Part shown: in pieces, positions 35,621 to 43,856 of the stretch
Position numbering within the stretch: the stretch's first letter is position 1
How the letters are laid out: each line of letters begins with the position of its first letter
NCBI GenBank assembly: GCA_963834725.1
Contig: CAWICN010000001.1
Span: forward strand, 62,001-126,000
Source: PALSA-693 sp963834725
Lineage (GTDB): Bacteria; Actinomycetota; Acidimicrobiia; Acidimicrobiales; Palsa-688
Reading direction: 5' to 3'
Length of the DNA: 64,000 nt
Program-made: the position numbers and the translations under genes
The notes under the pieces: generated by a model
What the model was told of the DNA's origin: nothing
Databases searched by the model: none
What the model saw: the letters and a program-made list of their open reading frames with translations, nothing else

Positions 35621-37459
35621 CTACTTCCCCACCCGCAGTTCCAACCCCTGCAGCTGGCCTTCATCGCGCCAGGCGGCCAGCAGGGCGTTGAAAGCATTGG
35701 CACCTGGCGAGTAGGCCTCGCCGGCGAGTGTGCCGACCGCCCGGTCGAACTGGCCTTCGCTGTTGTAGTAGCCGGGCGTGCACGATTCGATGAAGGAGTT
35801 GGTGTGGATCGCCAAGCGTCGGATCTCGCTGACCCAGCCGTCTTCCCCTTCCTCGCTTGGCTGCACCGTGATGGCGCCCCGGGCTTGGGCTTCGCGAATG
35901 ATGTAGGCGACGTGGCGAGCCTGGTCGTCGAACATGGCGGTCATGTTGACCGACAACCCGTTCTGGCCGATGCCAATGAAGAACCAGTTGGGGAACCCGC
36001 GGGAGGAGTGGCCGTGGAGGGTGCGGATCCCCTCGCTCCAGTGGTCGAACAGTGATTGTCCGTTTTGGCCGATGATGTCGAAGTCGATGCGCCGGCGCGG
36101 GGCGGTACCGATCTCGAATCCCGTCGCCCAGATGATGCAATCGACTTTGTACTCGAGCCCGTTGGCAACCACCCCGTCTTCGGTGATCCGATCGACTCCC
36201 TGGCTTTCGCTGGTATCGATCAGGGTGACGTTGGGCCGGTTGAATGTGGCCAGGTACTCGTCGTTGAACGTCGGTCGCTTGCAGAACTGCCGGTACCAGG
36301 GCTTTAGCGCGTCCGCGACCTTGGCGTCGCGCACGGTGGCGTCGACGCGCGCCCTGACCTGATTCATCTTCTGGAAGTCGGCGATCTCCGCCATCAACTC
36401 GGCGTCCGGCGTTTCATCAGCACCTTCGGCCAGGGGGGCCATGGTCTTAAGGTTGCGAAATATCTCAGTCCACCCGTCATTCACGAGATCGACCTCGAAG
36501 GGCTTCCCGATGACGATGTCGTTGAAGTTTTCCCGGCGCTCTCGCTGCCATCCCGGCTGTAGCGATTTGACCCACTCCGGGTCCGTCGGCTTGTTGCCCC
36601 GGAGATCGACCGAGGAGGGTGTCCGCTGGAAGACGCACAGCTGCTGGGCGTATTCGCCCAGAAACGACACGCACTGGATGGCGGTGGCACCGGTACCGAT
36701 CACGGCGACGCGCTTATCGGCGAGCTTGTCCAGTCCACCGTTGTGGTCGCCGCCGGTGTAGTCGTAATCCCAGCGGCTGGTGTGGAAGCTGTGGCCCTTG
36801 AAGCTGTGGATGCCGGGGATATTCGGAAGCTTCGGCCGGCTCGCCGGGCCAGTCGCCACGACCACAAAGCGGGCCCGCATGGCGTCCCCGCGATCGGTTT
36901 GCACGATCCATCGCAGAACGCTCTCGTCCCAGCGGAGCTCGGTGACTCTCGTCTGGAAGCAGGCCACATCGTAGAGCCCGTACTGCTTTCCGATCCGATG
37001 CGAGTGCTCGAAGATCTCCGGCGCGAAGGAATACTTCTCTTTGGGAATGTAACTGGTCTCCTCGAGCAGAGGAAGGTAGCAGTACGATTCGATGTCGCAC
37101 TGGGCGCCGGGATAGCGGTTCCAGTACCAGGTCCCTCCGAAGTCGGCCCCGGCCTCCACGATCCGAACGTTGGTGACGCCAGCTTCGTGCAGGCGGGCGG
37201 CCATGAGCATGCCGCTGAAGCCTCCGCCAACGATGGCGACGTCGATCTCGTCGGTCAAAGGTTCGCGGGGCGCCGCCTCCGGAGCCCGCGGGTCGGTATT
37301 GGCGAAGTGGGCGTACTCTCCCTCCACCACCAGGTACTGGCTTTCGCCCTCGGGGCGGAGACGCTTATCCCGCTCCCGCAGGTACTTCTGGCGGAGCGCG
37401 TCGGGGTCGAACCCGAGCTCCGTATTACGGGACTTCGGCGAGTCGTCGAGATTGGTCAT
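35621..37459 (-). CDS. Baeyer-Villiger monooxygenase (copy 2)
   Basis: 612-residue FAD/NADPH monooxygenase. FAD site VGGGFSG (near residues 77-83), fingerprint FKGHSFHTSRW (near 219-229) and the second Rossmann motif GTGATA are intact. The N-terminal extension KYLRERDKRLRPEG is typical of the cyclododecanone/steroid-type class. It is closely similar in layout to copy 1 at 5.6 kb (both share YNNEG/YNSEG and CTPGYY near the C-terminus). AAGGAG lies 6 bases before the ATG. Upstream are two serine hydrolases that could cleave its ester product. Confidence 0.9.
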   Translation of the reverse strand: MTNLDDSPKSRNTELGFDPDALRQKYLRERDKRLRPEGESQYLVVEGEYAHFANTDPRAPEAAPREPLTDEIDVAIVGGGFSGMLMAARLHEAGVTNVRIVEAGADFGGTWYWNRYPGAQCDIESYCYLPLLEETSYIPKEKYSFAPEIFEHSHRIGKQYGLYDVACFQTRVTELRWDESVLRWIVQTDRGDAMRARFVVVATGPASRPKLPNIPGIHSFKGHSFHTSRWDYDYTGGDHNGGLDKLADKRVAVIGTGATAIQCVSFLGEYAQQLCVFQRTPSSVDLRGNKPTDPEWVKSLQPGWQRERRENFNDIVIGKPFEVDLVNDGWTEIFRNLKTMAPLAEGADETPDAELMAEIADFQKMNQVRARVDATVRDAKVADALKPWYRQFCKRPTFNDEYLATFNRPNVTLIDTSESQGVDRITEDGVVANGLEYKVDCIIWATGFEIGTAPRRRIDFDIIGQNGQSLFDHWSEGIRTLHGHSSRGFPNWFFIGIGQNGLSVNMTAMFDDQARHVAYIIREAQARGAITVQPSEEGEDGWVSEIRRLAIHTNSFIESCTPGYYNSEGQFDRAVGTLAGEAYSPGANAFNALLAAWRDEGQLQGLELRVGK

Positions 37460-37624
37460 CCGTGCTCCTTGTTTTATCGGGTGGTGCCGCCATCCTCTCG
37501 GCGGCTGAGGTAGTCACTGCATGGCGAAGACAGAAATGGTGCTCGGCTCGGACGGAACGTCCTTGACGGAGAGTCGCCGAATCCCCATGGCCGTTGCCGG
37601 CAGGGGAGCGGGACCAGGAGGTCC

Positions 37625-38533
37625 TCAGCGCCCGCCGGCCAGCCGACTCTTTAACCACGCGCCAAGACGGTTGATGGCATCGTCGGCTTCGGGCACATTG
37701 CCCGCACAGACTTGGAAGACATGCTGCATCTCCGGGTAGATGTCGATGGTCACCTCGCCGCCCGCCCGCTTGATGCGTTCGGCCAGGCGGGTCGAGTCGT
37801 CGAGCAGGACCTCATGATCTCCGACCTGGATGGCGATGGGCGGGAGGTCACTGAGGTCAGCGTGAAGCGGGGAGGCGGCCGGATCGCGGGGATCCTGTCC
37901 CTGAAGGAAGTCGGCCGCGGCCTCTTTCCCTGCCTCGGCCGTGATCAGAAGGTCCTTGTCGGCTCGGCTGATAATTGATTCACCGGACGATTCCAGATCG
38001 ATCCAGGGGGAAAGCATCGCCGCGGCGACAGGGAGAGGACGCCCTTGGGTCTTCAGGCGCAGCAGGGTCAGCATCACGAGGCCCCCGCCCGCGGAATCTC
38101 CGGCTACCGCGATAAGCGTGCTATCGATGCCTCTCTCGAGTAGCCACTCATAGGTATGGCAGGCGTCCTCTACCTGGGCGGGATGCGGGTGCTCGGGAGC
38201 AAGGCGGTAGTCAATGGCGAGCCCGCGGCAACCGGCGGCTCTCGCGATGTGACCGACCAGCTTTCGGTGGCTATTGACCGAGCAGGTCTTGTAACCCCCC
38301 CCATGCAGGTAGAGCAGAACCTGGTCCGGTGCAGACCCCTCGGGCTCTATCCATTGTGCCGGTATCCCATCTACGTCGACACCCCGATAGCTGACATTCT
38401 CGGGCTCCGCCGTCATTGCTCCAAACTGTTCCCCGGCGACGCGTAGCTCCTCTAGACTGGGGTTTCCTTCGACGGTTTGTTCGCGAAGCTGGCGAAAGAG
38501 AGCGAAGGTCGCCTGCGCTTGCTCGCTGGCCAT
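37625..38533 (-). CDS. alpha/beta hydrolase, hormone-sensitive-lipase (HSL) family
   Basis: 302-residue esterase. Oxyanion-hole HGGG at residues 77-80, nucleophile in GDSAGGG (Ser147), acid in VGDHEVLLDD and histidine in MQHVFQ complete the triad. No signal peptide, so it acts in the cytoplasm, with short acyl or lactone esters as likely substrates. GAGGAGGA precedes the ATG. Lying directly upstream of a Baeyer-Villiger monooxygenase gene, it is the natural candidate to open the ester or lactone formed by that enzyme. Confidence 0.9.
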   Translation of the reverse strand: MASEQAQATFALFRQLREQTVEGNPSLEELRVAGEQFGAMTAEPENVSYRGVDVDGIPAQWIEPEGSAPDQVLLYLHGGGYKTCSVNSHRKLVGHIARAAGCRGLAIDYRLAPEHPHPAQVEDACHTYEWLLERGIDSTLIAVAGDSAGGGLVMLTLLRLKTQGRPLPVAAAMLSPWIDLESSGESIISRADKDLLITAEAGKEAAADFLQGQDPRDPAASPLHADLSDLPPIAIQVGDHEVLLDDSTRLAERIKRAGGEVTIDIYPEMQHVFQVCAGNVPEADDAINRLGAWLKSRLAGGR

Positions 38534-38615
38534 CGGTTATCCTCCTCGATGCTTGGGATGCGAGATGTGGTGTGGGCGGGACGACGTCGGCACGGCCGGA
38601 GAGCCTCGAAGCCAA

Positions 38616-39749
38616 TCAGTTGGTCTGCAGCGAATGGTAGACGGCGGCGAGTAGAGATCCCGACCGTTGGTCGCCGACCGTACCCTGCCCCATACGGTTC
38701 ATGGCATAGGCGAAGGTCAGGCGCTCATCAGGATCGTTGACGATAAGCGACCCGCCCCATCCGCCCCAGAAGAAGGCATGGGGGCCCGCTTGAAACGGCA
38801 TGCCTTCTGATGAAACGGCGTAGCCCATTCCGAAGCGAACGGGCATGCCGAGGACCAGGTCGACTCCGTCGCTTTGGACCTCGAAGACTCGCGCCCACCC
38901 GTCCCGCGACAGGAACCGGATGCCGCTCACCTCGCCGCCGCAGGCAAGAATGGATTGGATCTGGGCCATGGATCGGGCGTTTCCGTGACCGTTGGCAGCC
39001 GGAATCTCGGCGCGTCGCCAGCCGTCGGTGGCAGCCCAGTCGGCCTCGATGGGCGGATTGGTCACCGTACGTTCGAGGATGCTCCCAGGCACTACCTCCA
39101 TAGGGAGAGCATCGGGCGGAACAAGCCGTGCCACACGATGATCGTGCTCGGCCGCCAGTCCGATGTGAAAGTCGGCACCGAGAGGCTCGGCTATCTCCTT
39201 CGCGAAGAACCTTCCAATTGTCACGCCCGTGACACGGCGAACGATCTCCCCGAGGAGATAGCCCTGGGTTGTCGCATGGTAGCCAGAGGCGGTCCCCGGT
39301 TCCCACCAAGGAGCCTGGGCGGCGAGCCGGGACGTCGCGACGTCCCAGTCGTAGAGATCCTCCTGACTCATCGGCTCTTCCCAGCCTGACAGCCCAGCGG
39401 TATGTCCGAGTACGTGTCGAACCTCGATACTGCTTTTGCCGTTGGCTGCGAACTCGGGCCAGTAGCGGGCCACCGGCGCGTGGAGATCAAGGTCACGTCG
39501 GTCAGCGAGCACGAGGACGCACAACGCTGCCATCGTCTTGGTCGAGGAAAAGACGTTGACGATTGTATCCTTCTCCCAGGCCTCAAGCCGCTTGTCGTCC
39601 ATATAACCTCCCCACAGGTCGACAACCAGCTTGCCGTCGACCGCCACCGCAACAGAGGCACCAACGTCCTCGCCACTCGCCAAAATCTGCTCGAACACGT
39701 CACGGACGGACTCGAACCCGTCGCCGATCACGCCAGCCGTTACCGTCAT
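38616..39749 (-). CDS. serine hydrolase, class C beta-lactamase fold (copy 2)
   Basis: 377-residue EstB-like enzyme. SxxK is SSTK (Ser68, Lys71) and the second motif tyrosine is in GYHATTQG; WGGWGGS near the C-terminus takes the place of the third motif. ATG at 39749, with GAGAGGGG upstream, is preferred over GTG at 39776. It is the first gene of a four-gene minus-strand operon and has an operator copy about 50 bases upstream. Not an antibiotic-resistance enzyme by context; esterase or amidase activity is likely. Confidence 0.87.
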   Translation of the reverse strand: MTVTAGVIGDGFESVRDVFEQILASGEDVGASVAVAVDGKLVVDLWGGYMDDKRLEAWEKDTIVNVFSSTKTMAALCVLVLADRRDLDLHAPVARYWPEFAANGKSSIEVRHVLGHTAGLSGWEEPMSQEDLYDWDVATSRLAAQAPWWEPGTASGYHATTQGYLLGEIVRRVTGVTIGRFFAKEIAEPLGADFHIGLAAEHDHRVARLVPPDALPMEVVPGSILERTVTNPPIEADWAATDGWRRAEIPAANGHGNARSMAQIQSILACGGEVSGIRFLSRDGWARVFEVQSDGVDLVLGMPVRFGMGYAVSSEGMPFQAGPHAFFWGGWGGSLIVNDPDERLTFAYAMNRMGQGTVGDQRSGSLLAAVYHSLQTN

Positions 39750-39800
39750 CCCGGATCCCCTCTCTCTCGCAGGCACTCGCGCCGAGACGTCGACGTGCTA

Positions 39801-39829
39801 GTAAGTGCATACTAGTTCGGGTCGGTCAA
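39801..39829 (-). promoter_or_regulatory. operator-like site before the beta-lactamase-fold operon
   Basis: The palindrome GTAAGT-GCAT-ACTAGT (39801-39816) lies 7 bases beyond a TTGACC (39829-39824) read on the minus strand. It is a variant of the shared operator with the same GT-N4-AC core. The site at 23331 has the same spacing and core. An exact -10 cannot be fixed. Confidence 0.5.
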
Positions 39830-40142
39830 GAGTGCAAAGGGACAACAGCCCGCGGTGCAACCGTGGCCCGATCGAGGACGGCGGATCTTTGCTCGATCAA
39901 GGCTCGGCAGGTCAGACAAGCGCGAGGCCAAGGCCGCCGGCCACTGATAGGAGACTCCGATCAGCCGGCCCACCGTCACACGTTGGCGACGATCCGGCGA
40001 CGGATGGACTAACCTTGACAAGCAAGTGCCTACTCGCTAACCTTGGCTGGTTCATCATAATCGGGAAGCAAGCTCGCAGGTAGGAGGCGTCTCTTGAGGC
40101 AGCTGGTGGCTGGATCAATGGCGACCCACCGCCTCGACCTTC
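39830..40142. other. intergenic region holding an orphan promoter
   Basis: No gene is supported. The only structured element is the promoter-operator at 40015-40043, described separately. Confidence 0.4.
40015..40043 (+). promoter_or_regulatory. orphan promoter with the TetR-type operator
   Basis: TTGACA (40015-40020), 17 bases, TAACCT (40038-40043), with GCAAGT-GCCT-ACTCGC (40022-40037) in the spacer. The boxes are identical to those of the importer promoter at 13740. It points at the 3' end of the second TetR gene 100 bases away and has no gene of its own. Confidence 0.62.
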
Positions 40143-40919
40143 TTAGCCTGCTCGTTTGCCGCCAGGCCCGGTCTCCTCATCTCTTGGCCGCTGACGGGTG
40201 GCCTTTTCCGAACGCTGCTCATTCGACCAGGTGATGCCGCTGGGTCGATTAAGCGAGCCGTAAAGCATCAGTTGAGTCATCTCGGTGATGACGTCCGCCC
40301 GCGGGAAGGGTGTGGGAGGATCGCTCAGGTCGTAGAGCAACGCCATGGCGAGAACCATCGACAAGGCGGCGCGTGTGCTGACCCGAACGTTGACACCTGC
40401 TCCTATTCCCATCCGGGACATAAGCCCGCTGCACCGGTCGGCGAGCTGATCTACCGTCTGCCTCAGGCGGGCCGTGTGCTCCAGCCCACTTATCAAGTCG
40501 GCTTCGAACACGCTCATGGCCAGATAAGACATGATCAGCCCCCGGTTGTCTGCAACAATCTGGTAGAAGCGCGAGTTAAACTCGTATTGCTTATCCTCAA
40601 CTTGGCGTCGGTCCCATTGAGACCAGTCGTCCGCTAGCCAGTGCGAGATAAACTCGATCATCGGGAGAACAACCGAGGTGGAATAGAGCTCGGCCTTCGA
40701 GCCAAAATGGCGGAAGAGCAGCACTTCCGCGACCCCGGCCGTGTCCGCGATCTCACGGGTCGTGGTCCCCCAAAAGCCCTTTTCCGAGAACAATCGCTGG
40801 GCGGACTCGAGGATCAGCTTCTCGACCTCCTCGCTGGATCGTCTCGTCCGAAGGCGAGGTGAGGAGACCGAACGGGAACTCCGTGCCCCGTTGAGTTGTG
40901 GCTCGCGTTCTGTTCCCAT
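40143..40919 (-). CDS. TetR/AcrR family regulator (copy 2)
   Basis: 258-residue repressor, paralogue of the protein at 9.2 kb. LILESAQRLFSEKGFWG and IADTAGVAEVLLFRHFGSK form the helix-turn-helix; YQIVADNRGLIMSYLAMSVF and the rest of the ligand domain are conserved too. The DNA-recognition helix is nearly unchanged, so both copies probably bind the same operator. The ATG at 40919 is chosen because the protein then aligns with copy 1 from residue 1 and lies 7 bases after a TATCAT box; an upstream ATG at 40928 overlaps that box. Confidence 0.9.
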   Translation of the reverse strand: MGTEREPQLNGARSSRSVSSPRLRTRRSSEEVEKLILESAQRLFSEKGFWGTTTREIADTAGVAEVLLFRHFGSKAELYSTSVVLPMIEFISHWLADDWSQWDRRQVEDKQYEFNSRFYQIVADNRGLIMSYLAMSVFEADLISGLEHTARLRQTVDQLADRCSGLMSRMGIGAGVNVRVSTRAALSMVLAMALLYDLSDPPTPFPRADVITEMTQLMLYGSLNRPSGITWSNEQRSEKATRQRPRDEETGPGGKRAG

Positions 40920-40926
40920 TTTCTGC

Positions 40927-40932
40927 ATGATA
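40927..40932 (-). promoter_or_regulatory. -10 box of a leaderless promoter for the TetR gene
   Basis: TATCAT ends 7 bases before the ATG at 40919, matching the TAGCAT-7-ATG spacing of copy 1 at 9188. No Shine-Dalgarno sequence is present. The -35 region is weak (CAGTGA-like). Confidence 0.5.
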
Positions 40933-41982
40933 GCCGGTCGCGAACCATTTCACTGAGGACTTTTGGCGGATCGCGGATGACCCATTTCGATGCTTATCCG
41001 TCGGCGGTGGTCGGATCATCTGAGAGCCTCAATATGCGCGTAACTAGACCAACCAGTTCACCTCCTCCCGCCAACAGGACCGCCTTACGATGCAAAGTGA
41101 CAGGCCATAGGCAGCCACGCTTACAGTAAGGCCGATGCGCGCGACTGTCCCCCTAGACGTAGCGAGCGACCTCATACCGCCGAGGGGCGCGCCTCAACAG
41201 GGCTTGCTGGGATCGCTTATAAGCGATCCCAGCCCGGGTCCGTCTCCAATCAAAGGCTGCCGGAGAGGTCATCGCCGGCTGTAGAGCCACAAAACTGGCT
41301 GGTCACGAATGTGATCCTGGAGCGGCCGGTGCCTTATTCGAAAGCGTAGCCCTTGCGATCAAACTTGACCACACCGTGAAATTCGTGCGGGGCTAGTCGG
41401 ACTAGAGCAGCCTCGCTGCGGTCGCTCCGAATCGCCCGAGCACCCCGGCGCCGGTCAAGCTCTGGCGGGTTAGCCCGATCCGGCTGAAATGACATTGGGC
41501 GGTCCGCGGGCTGGGCGACCAGCCGACACTAACGGCCAGCAACTCGGCGCTATCGGCGGCGGTTCACGGTGCGCGGTTGGTCCCTCCGTTTGAGCGCCTC
41601 GGAGGGTTGTTCCACGGTTACGGCTGGCGGGCGTGGCGATCGGGTTCGAGGCGCTCAAGCCCAAACCGCGAGCCCTGTCACCGAAGCAGAAGGTCTTCGA
41701 CCAGCTCGACGATCAGCTCGCCGGTGTGGACAAGTCCCCTCCGACACACAGATCAGACTTGAGCCGCAGGGGTGGGTTTTTCAGCGGGCGCGTGGACAGT
41801 TTCGTATACGGTCCGTCGTCGCCCGGTATCAGGGTGTGACCCAGCCGCGACCACCAACCTCCACGCCCCCGCCCGGTACCGCTTGGAGCCTCGCATCGCC
41901 CAACTATGTTGGCAGAAATGTTGGCAGGGCTTTCCAGCACCCTCTGGTCAGCCCCTCCGCAACGCTCTGACCTGCACTTTCT
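40933..41982. other. long non-coding stretch at the edge of the integrated element
   Basis: About 1 kb without a convincing gene. Short frames around 41570-41970 (for example EALKPKPRALSPKQKVFDQL) have no family match or ribosome-binding site. The 28-bp palindrome at 41206-41233 is the only clear structure. Base composition is less regular than in the island, in keeping with remnants of insertions. Confidence 0.4.
41206..41233. repeat. perfect 28-bp palindrome
   Basis: Two arms of 14 bases, GCTGGGATCGCTTA and its exact complement, meet without a spacer (centre TTATAA). The DNA could form a cruciform, and RNA from either strand would have little loop. It lies in non-coding DNA 0.75 kb from the attachment site. 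Confidence 0.7.
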
Positions 41983-42032
41983 TGGAGCGGACGACGGGAT
42001 TCGAACCCGCGACCCTCACCTTGGCAAGGTGG
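41983..42032 (-). tRNA. tRNA-Gly(GCC) 3' fragment, attachment-site half
   Basis: On the minus strand CCACCTTGCCAAGGTG gives the anticodon arm with GCC, then GGGTTCGAATCCC the T arm and CGTCCGCTCCA the acceptor 3' strand with encoded CCA. The 5' half (acceptor 5' strand and D arm) is missing: the sequence on the right is unrelated and cannot pair with CGTCCGC. A 3' half next to a tyrosine recombinase gene is the usual displaced end left by an element that inserted into a tRNA gene. No intact copy is found in the window. Confidence 0.75.
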
Positions 42033-42368
42033 TTGCCATCCCCGCCCCACACCGCCTGAGCCGCTCCAGTCCAGTTCAACGGCCCGGCCGTCCCGCTCCC
42101 ATACGCTCCTCCCGCTAGAGGCCGCCCAAATTGAGTAGCAGCCGGAGTAGCACACGCAGAGTGGTTGGTCGTCTGCAGGGCGCTCTCGTTGCAGTAAGCG
42201 GCCGGCGGTCCGGGAGGTAGACGGTGGGTCCGCTTGTGCGAGTCGATTCCGATGGTCACCATGGTCATGCCTCCTTGAGCTGCATCTCCACGGGTCGCGG
42301 ACCGGTCGCAGGAGCCTGGCGTCAGCCTCGATAAAGGCGTGCCCACGGGTGCCTGATGACCTGTTGCA
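42033..42368. other. spacer between attachment site and recombinase with IS110 start remnant
   Basis: Contains only the short transposase start at 42224-42268. No promoter is obvious for the recombinase gene, which seems to have lost its 5' part here. Confidence 0.4.
42224..42268 (-). pseudogene. IS110-family transposase, N-terminal remnant
   Basis: AAGGAGG, 7 bases, then ATG and MTMVTIGIDSHKRTH: the conserved start of IS110-type DEDD transposases (GIDSHKxTH). Similarity ends after about 15 residues, so only the start of the gene survives, next to the truncated recombinase. Confidence 0.5.
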
Positions 42369-43442
42369 TTGGGCGGCAACAACCGGGCCGGGGCGAAGGC
42401 GGCCGATGCCCGCCTGGCTGAGCTGATCGCCGCGGTCGAGTCTGGTCAAGATACTCGACCCGCGGCGGGGCGGGGCCCCACCGTCGCAGAGCTCGCCCGG
42501 CTGTGGCAGGAGGCCAACCTACCCAGGCGGGACGGGCGAAGCGGGCAGTGGACGGGCTGGTCACCGAAGACAGCCAAGACAGTGGCGGACAACTTCCGTT
42601 CCTACCTCCTGCCGGAGATCGGCCGCCGCCGTGCCGACGCGGTCACCGCCGTACAGCTCGACCGCCTCTACCGGAAGCTGCAGGACGACTCGGGACTGTC
42701 CCCCTCGGTGGTGGTGCGATGCCACGGCCAGCTCCGGGCCATGTGGAACTGGGCGGTTCGTAAGAAGCTGGTCGAGGCCAACCCAGCCCAGGCTGCGGAC
42801 CCGCCCCGAGTGAAGCACCAACCGCTCGCCATCCCCGACATGGCTCAAGTCAGAGCGGTACAGGCCGTGGCTCCCAAGGACATGGCTGCATTCATCCAGC
42901 TTGCCGCCACGGTGGGAGCCCGCCGGGGAACTCTGATGGCCCTTCGCTGGCGGGGCGTGGACCTCGAGCGGGGCACGATCACGTTCACGCGCGCCATTGC
43001 CGAGTCGGCCGACGGGGAGGTGGAGAAGGGCACCAAGGCGGAGCGCCCCTATGTCGTGACCCTGGGGACGGCGACGGTAGCCGTGCTCCGAGAGCATCGG
43101 ATCCGTGCCTCCGAGCGGGCCTTGGCGATAGGATCTCCGCTCGCTCCCGAGTCGTTCGTGTTCTCCGACGACGGGGGTGGCTCGCACTGGAACCTGGGCT
43201 GGCCGTCCCACGCCTGGGAGATCTACAGCATGAAAGCTGGTGTGCCTGGATTGCGGCTGCACGATCTTCGCCACTGTGCCGCCAGCCAGATGCTGATGAA
43301 CGGCATACCAGTGTCGGTGGTCGCGGAGCGGCTCGGATGCACCGAGGCCAACGTGTTGCGGACCTACCGTCACTTCATTCCGGGCTCGGACCGTCACGCT
43401 GCTGAGCTCATGGATCGCCTCCTCGGCGAACAAGGAGCGTGA
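42369..43442 (+). CDS. int: tyrosine recombinase (integrase), N-terminus shortened
   Basis: 357-residue site-specific recombinase. The core-binding domain starts at about residue 38 (TVAELARLWQEANLP), and the catalytic domain has Arg in GARRGTL (near 184), HDLRH (near 298) and the nucleophile in RTYRHF (near 333). The third-box histidine/tryptophan is Cys (RLGCTEA). The arm-binding N-terminal 50-60 residues are missing: two stops lie just upstream in frame, and the apparent start is TTG with no ribosome-binding site. It should act on the adjacent tRNA-Gly attachment site; whether this shortened form works is uncertain. Confidence 0.82.
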   Translation: MGGNNRAGAKAADARLAELIAAVESGQDTRPAAGRGPTVAELARLWQEANLPRRDGRSGQWTGWSPKTAKTVADNFRSYLLPEIGRRRADAVTAVQLDRLYRKLQDDSGLSPSVVVRCHGQLRAMWNWAVRKKLVEANPAQAADPPRVKHQPLAIPDMAQVRAVQAVAPKDMAAFIQLAATVGARRGTLMALRWRGVDLERGTITFTRAIAESADGEVEKGTKAERPYVVTLGTATVAVLREHRIRASERALAIGSPLAPESFVFSDDGGGSHWNLGWPSHAWEIYSMKAGVPGLRLHDLRHCAASQMLMNGIPVSVVAERLGCTEANVLRTYRHFIPGSDRHAAELMDRLLGEQGA

Positions 43443-43508
43443 TCTCCAGAGGCGATCGTGACCGTCGAGACAGGGGTTGGCGGTCGTTGGCAAGTCCGAG
43501 GCGCGCAG

Positions 43509-43856
43509 CTAGTCGGGCTGCCCGTCGATCAATCGGGCCACCGCCTCCCGAGGTATGAGCACCTTGCCATCGAGATGAGGCACTCGCGGCAGTAACCCCT
43601 TTCTGACGAGGCGGCCGATCGTATCATCCGAAACTTGGAGAACTTCCGCCGCTTGGGACACGGTATATACCGCGGGGGAGCACGCTTGGAGTCGACGCAG
43701 GTGGGGTTCGAGCACGCGGTTGATAGCGCGCTCGACGGCCGCCTCCACCAGGGCTTCGATGGTGCCAGATGCCGGATCCACCCGGCCGCCCTGAGCGACC
43801 CCGTCCTCTTCATCCGAGGATCGGACGGGCAGGGGACGGATGCGGTGCCCAGTCAT
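43509..43856 (-). CDS. excisionase-like helix-turn-helix protein
   Basis: 115 residues. The C-terminal half is a MerR-like HTH_17 domain (VYTVSQAAEVLQVSDDTIGR, GKVLIPREAVARLID), typical of excisionases that direct the recombinase. The N-terminal half is helical (IEALVEAAVERAINRVLEP) and may dimerise. It faces the recombinase gene convergently, 66 bases away. A regulatory role instead of excision is possible. Confidence 0.75.
   Translation of the reverse strand: MTGHRIRPLPVRSSDEEDGVAQGGRVDPASGTIEALVEAAVERAINRVLEPHLRRLQACSPAVYTVSQAAEVLQVSDDTIGRLVRKGLLPRVPHLDGKVLIPREAVARLIDGQPD

Noticed and set aside
41983..42067. A complete tRNA-Gly gene on the minus strand
   Set aside because: The 76-base length would need GCGGACG at the 5' end; the sequence there (CAGGCGG or GGAGCGG) does not pair with the acceptor 3' strand and there is no D arm. 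Only the 3' half is real.
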